From: an uncultured bacterium
GTDB lineage: Bacteria; Bacillota; Clostridia; Lachnospirales; Lachnospiraceae
Direction of reading: 5' to 3'
NCBI GenBank assembly: GCA_905214875.1
Contig: CAJMNR010000036.1
Location: forward strand, 1 to 36,857
Length of the DNA stretch: 36,857 nt
Every line of letters starts with the position of its first letter. Position 1 is the stretch's first letter. Below the pieces are notes generated by a model. It was not told the origin of the DNA, did not search any database, and saw only the letters and a program-made list of their open reading frames with translations. Shown here piece after piece: positions 31,088 to 36,857 of the stretch. Position numbers and translations under genes: made by a program.

Positions 31088-32725
31088 TTATTCTGTAATG
31101 TCTGCATACATATAGTCATAGTTGATACCTACAAAATACGTCTTAAGGTTCTTTAACTTATCACTTACAAGCATTTCTTTTCTTCGTAATTGCAAAGGTA
31201 CTACGGCACCATCTTCACATAATGTCTTTTCTGCTGTAAACAGGCTGTCCATTCTTTCTTTTGGATCTGTCGTTACAACGGCTTTTGCCATTGCATCATC
31301 GTAAGTCTTACTGTTATAAGATCCTTCATTATATGGTGATGTTGAAATAAACAATTCAAGATAAGAATATGGGTCAGAATAATCTGGTACCCATCCGGAT
31401 ACTACCATCTGGAATTCATGTTTTGCTTCCATTTCAAGACGTTGTTTATATGGTACCTGTTTGATTGTTATTTTGATTCCTAACGTTTTTTCTAACTGTG
31501 ACTGGATAACTTCTACCTCTTTTTTTGCTGTCTCAGTATCAGAAGTTAACAGCTCTAAATTAATATCAGAAGCCTGACTCAGCTTTAACTCGCTTAATGC
31601 AGTATTCAGATATTCTTTTGCCTTTGCCTCATCGCCTTCAACAGGAAATGCCTCATATGGATACTCTGTGCCGTAATCACCTGATACACCTTTTACTTGT
31701 GGAAGGACATATCTTGTATTGGCCTCATATATTCCATTTGTCGTAAGCTGAATATAATCTTTACGGTTTAATGCATAGTTGATTGCCAATCTTAAGTTCT
31801 TGTTGCTTAAAGGATTAGAACCATCCATATTCAAGCGGATAAAATCATTTGCACCGTCATAATACTGTACGGTCTTTCCTGTATAGTTTGCACTGAGTTC
31901 TGTTGGAACATCTACAAAATCAAGTTCTCCCTGCTCATACATCGCAACTTGCGTATTAGAATCTGCAACTGTGATAATTTCAACTTCATCAAGCTTAATG
32001 TTATCAGCATCCCAGTAATCTTTATTTTTCTTTAAAATGATACGGTCTCCATGTTTCCACTCGCTTACAACAAAAGGTCCATTATATACATTGTTTTCAG
32101 GTTCACCTGCGAAATCTTTACCATACTTCTTTACTAAGTCTTCCCTGCAAGGTGCAAAAGAGGCCATACTCAACATGCTTAAGAAATACTCTGCCTGATA
32201 CTCTAAGGTGATTTCTAATGTTGTATCATCAATCGCCTTAACTCCAAGCTCTTCTGGTTTCATTTTTCCTGTATTAACGTTATTACCGTTTTTAAGTACT
32301 AAACCGATAAATGCATATTCCGATGCCGTTTCAGGATCCATTAAACGTTGCATGCCATAGACAAAATCTTGTGCTTTGATTGGCTGACCATCACTCCATT
32401 TAATGTCTTTTCTAAGATGGAATGTATATGTAAGTCCATCGTCAGACATTTCATAGGACTCGGCCATTGCAGGCTTTACTTCGCCTTCACAGTTTCTCAT
32501 CAGTCCATCGAAAATATGATATTCTACAGTTGCACTTGGAATTGAGTTGGATAACTGCGGGTCGAGTGTTGGCGGTTCTGCTGTCAATGCATAACGAAGT
32601 GTCTTCGTCTTAGTTGCTGAGGCTGTACTATTTGCCTCTGTTTCTGCCGAATTCGGTGTGGAGCAGCCTGCTGCTGTACTAAGTATCATAACTGCTGCTA
32701 GTATTCCTGCTACAATTTTTTTCAT
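31088..32725 (-). CDS. oppA: Peptide-binding lipoprotein (OppA/DppA, SBP family 5)
   Basis: 545 residues from ATG 32725, preceded by GAAGGAATG. It captures peptides outside the membrane and hands them to OppBC. The signal ends in the lipobox TAAGC with Cys21. The SBP_bac_5 signature region LRYALTAEPPTLDPQLSN follows at once, and MAESYEMSDDGLTYTFHLR is the second conserved block. A longer reading from 32755 would overlap the upstream peptidase stop and is unlikely because its signal peptide would be preceded by a charged extension. It lies 19 bases after the first M24 gene. Preferred peptide length cannot be told. Confidence 0.93.
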   Translation of the reverse strand: MKKIVAGILAAVMILSTAAGCSTPNSAETEANSTASATKTKTLRYALTAEPPTLDPQLSNSIPSATVEYHIFDGLMRNCEGEVKPAMAESYEMSDDGLTYTFHLRKDIKWSDGQPIKAQDFVYGMQRLMDPETASEYAFIGLVLKNGNNVNTGKMKPEELGVKAIDDTTLEITLEYQAEYFLSMLSMASFAPCREDLVKKYGKDFAGEPENNVYNGPFVVSEWKHGDRIILKKNKDYWDADNIKLDEVEIITVADSNTQVAMYEQGELDFVDVPTELSANYTGKTVQYYDGANDFIRLNMDGSNPLSNKNLRLAINYALNRKDYIQLTTNGIYEANTRYVLPQVKGVSGDYGTEYPYEAFPVEGDEAKAKEYLNTALSELKLSQASDINLELLTSDTETAKKEVEVIQSQLEKTLGIKITIKQVPYKQRLEMEAKHEFQMVVSGWVPDYSDPYSYLELFISTSPYNEGSYNSKTYDDAMAKAVVTTDPKERMDSLFTAEKTLCEDGAVVPLQLRRKEMLVSDKLKNLKTYFVGINYDYMYADITE

Positions 32726-32744
32726 TTTACATTCCTTCTTTCTT

Positions 32745-33812
32745 TTATATTTCAATTAATTCATTGCTAGCGCTTATTAAGTTTTCATATCCATCTTCTG
32801 TAATTAGGAGCTGATCTTCCACTCGGATGCCACCCCACCCCGGAATATAAATCCCTGGTTCAACGGTAGTCACATTATTTTCTTGTAAAATAGATTCCGA
32901 GCGGGCTCCTAACCTCGGATATTCATGTACGAACATTCCAATTCCATGTCCGATTCCTGTATAATGATATTCAAAATATTCGGTATCCTGAACTGCCTGT
33001 AAGGATGCCTCATATACTTCTTTTCCTGTAACACCAGGCCTTAAAACTGCCTCTGCATCCAACGTCATCTTTCTTGCTATCTCATATACTTCCCTTTGTT
33101 TTTTATTTGCTTTTCCTACAACGATTGTCCTAGTCATATCGGATAGATACCCTTTATACTGACATCCATAATCCATTAAGACGAAATCTCCATATTCTAC
33201 TGCCTTTGATGATGGAATTCCATGTAACAAAGAGGTTCTTGCACCGCTAACTACAATTTGACCATAAGGCTTGATATCTGCTCCCTCCATAACCATATAA
33301 TGCGCAAGCCTTGAGGCAATTTCCTTCTCCGTCATTCCAACTTTGATATCCTTTATAATCTTTTCAAAGGCTCTTGATGCGATATCACAGGCCGCACGCA
33401 GACACTCAATCTCCTCTTCGGTCTTAACCATACGAAATCCATCAATGACACTTGTCGTAGGAACCATTGTTGCTTTTACATATTCCATAATTTCTTTATA
33501 TTCCAAATAAGAAATCGCATCTGCCTCGAATCCAATGGTATCTACATTCATGTTCTCTGCTAATGAGGCTAATGTCTTTCCCATCGTATTATTAGCCACT
33601 CTCCAATTAACAATCTCATACCCAGAACATTCATATTCTGCCTGTTCGGTATATCTTGGATCTGTAATAAAATATTTTTTCCTCTTAGAAATAAACAAGT
33701 ATGAATCGTCACCTGTATAGCCGCTAATGTAACGTACATTTTCTGGCTTACACACATAAAACCCCTCTAAATTATGTTCTTCCATATAGGAGATCAATTT
33801 ATCAATATGCAT
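32745..33812 (-). CDS. M24-family Xaa-Pro aminopeptidase/prolidase, first gene of the peptide operon
   Basis: 355 residues, the size of the short bacterial PepP/PepQ enzymes. The N-domain (about 1-125) includes RYISGYTGDDSYLFIS. The catalytic domain shows the five metal ligands Asp214 and Asp225 (LMDYG...SDMTRT), His289 (GIGHGIG), Glu318 (VEPGIY) and Glu332 (RVEDQ), plus accessory His197 and His296. GGGGAG precedes ATG 33812. It is the promoter-proximal gene of a seven-gene unit, so an intracellular peptidase is made first, before the transporter parts. Confidence 0.92.
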   Translation of the reverse strand: MHIDKLISYMEEHNLEGFYVCKPENVRYISGYTGDDSYLFISKRKKYFITDPRYTEQAEYECSGYEIVNWRVANNTMGKTLASLAENMNVDTIGFEADAISYLEYKEIMEYVKATMVPTTSVIDGFRMVKTEEEIECLRAACDIASRAFEKIIKDIKVGMTEKEIASRLAHYMVMEGADIKPYGQIVVSGARTSLLHGIPSSKAVEYGDFVLMDYGCQYKGYLSDMTRTIVVGKANKKQREVYEIARKMTLDAEAVLRPGVTGKEVYEASLQAVQDTEYFEYHYTGIGHGIGMFVHEYPRLGARSESILQENNVTTVEPGIYIPGWGGIRVEDQLLITEDGYENLISASNELIEI

Positions 33813-33836
33813 CCCAACTCCCCTTTCCCTTTAACA

Positions 33837-33858
33837 TTTTTATACCTAGGTATAAAAA
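33837..33858. promoter_or_regulatory. 22-base perfect palindrome before the peptide operon
   Basis: TTTTTATACCT (33837-33847) is exactly mirrored by 33848-33858, centred on TATACC-TAGG core bases. It lies 25-46 bases before ATG 33812, between the terminator-like hairpin and the ribosome site. It could be a repressor roadblock site in DNA or a second hairpin in the RNA. I cannot name the factor. Confidence 0.6.
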
Positions 33859-33890
33859 AAGATGTCTTTTGCAAATACAAAAGACATCTT
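33854..33890 (-). terminator. Terminator-like hairpin in the peptide operon leader
   Basis: On the minus strand AAGATGTCTTTT (33890-33879) pairs perfectly with AAAAGACATCTT (33870-33859) around an 8-base loop, followed by a run of T residues. It sits between the promoter and the first gene, so it may be an attenuator, not a gene-end terminator: fucO already has its own terminator at 34130. Confidence 0.65.
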
Positions 33891-33911
33891 CGTCAAACGC
33901 TTTCTTTCATT

Positions 33912-33953
33912 TAAGAATATACTATTCTTACCTCAAAACCCAAGACGTGTCAA
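33912..33953 (-). promoter_or_regulatory. Promoter and operator-like palindrome of the peptide operon
   Basis: On the minus strand, -35 TTGACA (33953-33948), an 18-base spacer and -10 AAGAAT (33929-33924). The -10 is inside the palindrome TAAGAATA-GTA-TATTCTTA (33930-33912), with perfect 8-base arms, so a bound dimer would block the start region. The -35 is a perfect match; the -10 is moderate. Confidence 0.5.
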
Positions 33954-34035
33954 CTTTTTCCATAAAAACCTTGTGAATTTAATTTAATTGCCAATTTAAA
34001 CTTAACAATTTTAGTTTTATTCAAAGATTGTCGAC

Positions 34036-34072
34036 AAACGAGAGAAACACGCTCTGCGAGTTTCTCTCGTTT
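34036..34072. repeat. Inverted repeat next to copy B of the structured repeat
   Basis: AAACGAGAGAAAC (34036-34048) pairs perfectly with 34060-34072, and inside it CGC pairs with GCG after one mismatch. No U-tract follows on either strand, so it does not look like a standard terminator. It shares CTCTCGTT with the edge of the 63-base repeat. Confidence 0.7.
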
Positions 34073-34126
34073 AAGCGGCAGTCTCCAAGGTCATGCACAC
34101 AGGACTTTGGCTCGTTGCCCGCGTAA
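34064..34126 (-). repeat. Copy B of a 63-base structured repeat
   Basis: It matches 1553-1615 at 56 of 63 positions. On the minus strand the outer stem is GCG[G]GCA with TGCCGC, and the inner stem is CCAAAGTCCTG with CATGACCTTGG, with loop TGTG where copy A has CTTG. It starts a few bases after the T run of the fucO terminator and lies upstream of the peptide operon promoter. Confidence 0.75.
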
Positions 34127-34160
34127 GAAAAAAGCCCTTCCTTGGCAAGGGAAGGGCTTC
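34127..34160 (-). terminator. Terminator of fucO
   Basis: AAGCCCTTCC (34132-34141) pairs with GGAAGGGCTT (34150-34159); on the minus strand a run of T residues follows. It lies about 77 bases beyond the fucO stop; nothing else is seen in those 77 bases. Confidence 0.9.
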
Positions 34161-34236
34161 CAACTAATGTCTGTGTTCTGGCTTCTGGCTAGGAAGTCAG
34201 TTACCTTAAGATATTTGGGGTACTTTCGGCATAATT

Positions 34237-35385
34237 TTATATTAAGCTTTCATATAAAGCTGTAATATCAGCTACACTTGTGTCCTTTGGATTTCCTGGA
34301 CGACAGGCATCATCGTAAGCAGATTGTGCTAAGAAAGGAATGTCCTCTCTCTTTACGATTTCCTTTAAGTTCGCAGGAATTCCAACATCTTGACCTAATT
34401 TACGTACAGCATCCACTGCTGCTTTGCGGTACTCACTTTGTGTCATCGTTTCTGTACCGATAACTCCCATCGCTTTTGCGATATCTCTGTATTTTTCCCC
34501 AGTAGCTTCTGCATTATATTCCATTACGGTTGGAAGGATAATGGCATTGGCAACCCCATGTGGCGTATCATAAAGTGCACCTAAAGGATGTGCCATAGAG
34601 TGAACGATTCCAAGACCTACATTGGAAAAGCCCATTCCAGCTATATATTGTCCAAGAGCCATACCCTCTCTGCCTTCTTTTGTATTGGCAACGGCACCTC
34701 TTAGATTCTTACTGATGATTTCAATTGCTTTTAAATGGAACATATCAGAAAGTTCCCATGCTCCTGCTGTAATATATCCTTCAATTGCATGAGTAAGTGC
34801 ATCCATGCCAGTTGCAGCCGTTAAGCCTTTTGGCATAGAAGACATCATATCAGGATCAACAAATGCTACGACAGGAATGTCATGAGGATCTACACAAACC
34901 ATCTTACGGTCCTTCTCAGCATCCGTAATAACATAGTTAATTGTTACTTCAGCTGCTGTACCTGCAGTTGTTGGAACTGCAAAAACCGGTACACATTTAT
35001 TCTTAGTGTCTGCGACACCTTCTAAACTTCTAACATCTTCAAATTCTGGATTGTTAATGATAATCCCGATTGCCTTTGCAGTATCCATGGAGGAACCTCC
35101 ACCGATTGCGATTAAATAATCAACTCCTGCTTCCTTAAATGCTGCTACACCGTGCTGAACATTTGTAATCGTTGGATTAGGCTTGATATCTGAATATAGC
35201 TCATACGCTAATCCATTCTTTTCTAATACATCTAACACTTTTTGTGTTACACCAAACTTCACTAAATCAGGATCTGAACATACAAATGCTTTTTTAAAGC
35301 CTCTTCCTTTTGCTTCTTCGGCAATACTTTCAATTGCGCCTGCTCCATGATAAGAGGTCTCATTAAGTATAAATCTGTTAGCCAT
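34237..35385 (-). CDS. fucO: Lactaldehyde reductase / 1,2-propanediol oxidoreductase
   Basis: 382 residues, an iron-dependent group III alcohol dehydrogenase that reduces L-lactaldehyde to 1,2-propanediol with NADH, regenerating NAD during fucose or rhamnose fermentation. The N-terminus (MANRFILNET) and blocks such as IPTTAGTAAEVTINYVITD-like sequence closely resemble E. coli FucO as I recall it. NAD-binding GGGSSMDTAKA (95-105) and the iron ligands Asp195, His199, His262 and His276 are in place, each one residue from the E. coli numbering. ATG 35385 follows AAAGGATG. A MarR-like palindrome covers its promoter, and the marR gene lies directly upstream on the same strand. No fucose or rhamnose genes are in the window. 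Confidence 0.92.
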   Translation of the reverse strand: MANRFILNETSYHGAGAIESIAEEAKGRGFKKAFVCSDPDLVKFGVTQKVLDVLEKNGLAYELYSDIKPNPTITNVQHGVAAFKEAGVDYLIAIGGGSSMDTAKAIGIIINNPEFEDVRSLEGVADTKNKCVPVFAVPTTAGTAAEVTINYVITDAEKDRKMVCVDPHDIPVVAFVDPDMMSSMPKGLTAATGMDALTHAIEGYITAGAWELSDMFHLKAIEIISKNLRGAVANTKEGREGMALGQYIAGMGFSNVGLGIVHSMAHPLGALYDTPHGVANAIILPTVMEYNAEATGEKYRDIAKAMGVIGTETMTQSEYRKAAVDAVRKLGQDVGIPANLKEIVKREDIPFLAQSAYDDACRPGNPKDTSVADITALYESLI

Positions 35386-35409
35386 TCTATCGTCATCCTT
35401 TCAATCCGT

Positions 35410-35434
35410 ATTATAGTTTAATTACTAAACTATA
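35410..35434 (-). promoter_or_regulatory. fucO promoter with a MarR-type palindrome
   Basis: TATAGTTTA (35412-35420) and TAAACTATA (35426-35434) form perfect 9-base arms around ATTAC. The minus-strand -10 TATAAT (35415-35410) overlaps one arm, and there is no good -35, so the site could serve activation or repression by the MarR protein encoded upstream. Confidence 0.65.
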
Positions 35435-35519
35435 TTTAGTATACAGAAAGAAAGAAAAGAATAATACCCTAAAAAACGTATATAAAAGTTGTGTTTTTTT
35501 GTGTTTTTTCGTGACTAAT

Positions 35520-35957
35520 CTACATCTGTTTTTTTACTATCTTTGCTGCTAGACTTTTCATGATGTTCTGGATTACTTTTAACTCTTCCTCGTTTTTAAC
35601 GATAGACTTAATTTCATTCGATAAATTATTATATAATTCATCGTCTCCCTTAATAATCTGCTTTCCTTTTTCCGTAAGCCTAACGTAAGAAACGCGTCGA
35701 TCTTCTACACTTTTTTCTTTCTCAACGAGTCCCATAGAAATTAATTTTCGAATCATAACGGAAACTGCCGGCTTCGTAATGTTAAGTTCATCAGCAATGA
35801 TCGTAAAATTCGGATTTTTTAGTTCATTTATCGTGCAAAGGTAATAATAATCGTTACTGCTGAATTTGCTTACCTCTTCTTCTGTCATAATCGTATTTAG
35901 CTTTTTCATTGTTTCTTTCCATAAATAATTTACAAGTATGGAAAAGTTCTCTTCCAT
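35520..35957 (-). CDS. MarR-family transcriptional regulator
   Basis: 145 residues. The winged helix-turn-helix spans about 50-110: FTIIADELNITKPAVSVMIRKL is the recognition part and VEDRRVSYVRLTEKGK the wing, both typical of MarR. The flanking helices (about 1-40 and 115-145) would form the dimer. ATG 35957 with GGAGG 10 bases upstream is used; a TTG one codon earlier is possible. It lies 134 bases upstream of fucO on the same strand, and a palindrome with 9-base arms is in that gap, so control of fucO is likely. The ligand is unknown. Confidence 0.9.
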   Translation of the reverse strand: MEENFSILVNYLWKETMKKLNTIMTEEEVSKFSSNDYYYLCTINELKNPNFTIIADELNITKPAVSVMIRKLISMGLVEKEKSVEDRRVSYVRLTEKGKQIIKGDDELYNNLSNEIKSIVKNEEELKVIQNIMKSLAAKIVKKQM

Positions 35958-36318
35958 CAAAGATCTGCCTCCAAAATTTTTTTCTCAATTAGTACTATTA
36001 CTTTAATATATTTTTAAAAAAATCACAACAACCATATAACTTAAGCGCTTTTAAATTTGATATATATGAAAGATTTTTTATATATACTCCCTATCTCTTA
36101 CTATGATATGATACGTTATGTAATCAAGTTTCCTCTGATGCTACCCATTCTCCCTCAATGGTAGCAAAAATAAAATAATTGTTTAATGAATTGTTTTTTA
36201 ATCTCACCTAGGGTGTTAATGTACGAATTCCAGAGTACATTAGCACCTTTTCCCTTTATAACGGAAAACAGCACCTAGCATGTTTTGCTTAGGTGCTGCT
36301 GCTTTACAAGTAAAAAGC
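35958..36318. other. Intergenic region with three hairpins and no gene
   Basis: A 361-base gap. From the marR side: an AT-rich probable promoter (minus-strand TTGTTG, 17 bases, TATTAA near 36005-36035), TTAAGCGCTTTTAA at 36041-36054, then hairpins at 36139-36166 (TGCTACC-c-ATT with AATGGTAGCA) and 36210-36249 (15-base stem with two G-U pairs), and the terminator at 36264-36298. No open frame with a ribosome site is seen. Confidence 0.6.
36264..36298 (-). terminator. Terminator of the alanine symporter gene
   Basis: On the minus strand CAGCACCTAAGC (36298-36287) pairs with GCTAGGTGCTG (36279-36269) with one bulged A, then TTTT. It lies about 21 bases after the stop at 36319. Confidence 0.75.
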
Positions 36319-36857
36319 CTACCAACACTCTGTATTTTCAATACCAAGTTCTTCTGGATTAAATACCGGCTCTTTTCCTGCTTTTTTCTGTTCCTTATAA
36401 TCTTTTAATGCTTTTATTGCAATTGGATATAACAAGATGATTGCAATGATATTTACAATCGCCATAAAGCCCATCAAGATATCTGCCAAATTCCATACAG
36501 TATCAAAGCTTGCCACAGATCCTAACACGATTGCACCTATGCAAAATAGACGGAATACGAACAATAATACCTTATTATCTTTGATAAATCGTAAGTTTGA
36601 TTCGGCATAGCAATAGTTTCCTATCATTGAACTAAAGGCAAAGAAGATAATGGATATGATGATAAAATGAATTCCGATCTCGCCAACTTGGGATTTAACT
36701 GCCTGCTGTACAAGCGGGATTCCAGTTTCACCATTTCCAAGACCATATACTAAGATCATCATAGCCGTCGTCGTACAAATCAATAAAGTATCGATATATA
36801 CGGAACACCTCAAAACTCAATTTTTGTAAATCCTGTTGCAACTGAATATCCGCTAAA
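36319..36857 (-). pseudogene. Sodium:alanine/glycine symporter (AGCS), C-terminal part, frame apparently broken
   Basis: The frame 36319-36813 gives about 160 residues matching the C-terminal third of AGCS symporters: SVYIDTLLICTTTAMMIL, then FFAFSSMIGNYCYAESNLRF, then FDTVWNLADILMGFMAIVN, with about four membrane helices and a basic tail. Full-length members are about 450 residues. Upstream in this frame there is a TGA, and no ribosome site precedes the first codon (TTG). In another frame 36857-36822 reads SGYSVATGFTK, which could line up with the HPVxQGxxK segment that normally precedes this helix, so about 10-16 bases near 36805-36821 seem to disrupt the gene. Since this is at the window edge, a sequence or assembly fault is as likely as a real pseudogene. 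Confidence 0.6.

Noticed and set aside
33837..33858. The 22-base palindrome as a plain terminator
   Set aside because: It has almost no loop and is A/T only at the ends, and it is followed by the ribosome site, not a U-tract. Kept as a possible operator or leader hairpin.
36041..36054. TTAAGCGCTTTTAA as a catabolite (cre) site
   Set aside because: It has the GCGC centre but not the flanking bases of the cre consensus, and there is no sugar gene next to it.
1..36857. Mobile element, phage, toxin-antitoxin or defence system
   Set aside because: No transposase, integrase, nuclease, reverse transcriptase or small toxin-like gene pair is seen; the genes are housekeeping, transport, surface and carbohydrate functions.

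Overview
The window looks like ordinary chromosome from a low-GC, Gram-positive anaerobe of the Clostridia, most likely a Lachnospiraceae member. The grounds are AT-rich DNA with strong AGGAGG-type ribosome sites, a T-box leader on serS, Gram-positive lipoproteins and a class D-type sortase, Big_2 surface repeats, and a cytoplasmic glycosidase set. The placement is inference from gene content. I see no phage, transposase, CRISPR array, rRNA or tRNA.

Layout, left to right. 1-3.9 kb, cell surface: a sortase translationally coupled to a low-complexity surface protein, then a six-repeat Big_2 secreted protein. 4.3-6.8 kb: an rfbB-like nucleotide-sugar dehydratase with a tiny protein-kinase-fold gene, and a Cof-type HAD phosphatase. 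6.9-13.1 kb: an MMPL/RND transporter and a large lipoprotein of Leu-x-x-Gly heptads, opposite a TetR regulator and a methyltransferase. The two sides share a symmetric operator/promoter. 13.2-18.8 kb: an HD-domain protein, a GH2 glycosidase, serS with its T-box, and a GH13 alpha-amylase-type enzyme. 18.9-22.1 kb: two exported proteins sharing an Asp-rich DxNxD-type motif, and a SEC-C protein. 22.2-26.0 kb: a GH3 beta-glycosidase and an AraC regulator. 26.1-33.8 kb: a seven-gene peptide operon, reading M24 peptidase, OppA, OppB, OppC, OppD, OppF, M24 peptidase. 34.2-36.0 kb: fucO (1,2-propanediol oxidoreductase) behind a MarR regulator and a MarR-like palindrome. 36.3 kb to the end: the C-terminal part of a sodium:alanine symporter whose frame appears broken next to the window edge.

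How the parts work together. The peptide operon is self-contained: import of oligopeptides by an Opp/Dpp ABC system and cytosolic cleavage by two different M24 peptidases. Its leader is unusually rich in signals, with an operator-like palindrome on the promoter, a terminator-like hairpin before the first gene and a second perfect palindrome. The GH2, GH3 and GH13 enzymes lack export signals and should act on imported oligosaccharides. FucO suggests lactaldehyde reduction from deoxy-sugar fermentation.

The least explained signal is a 63-base element present twice (1553-1615 and 34064-34126, 56 of 63 identical). It folds into the same two-stem hairpin in both places, with its changes gathered in the loops and at one flank. 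Both copies, and two weaker lookalikes, sit directly after the U-tract of a minus-strand terminator. No wholly new multi-gene system is evident; the repeat and the peptide-operon leader deserve most follow-up.
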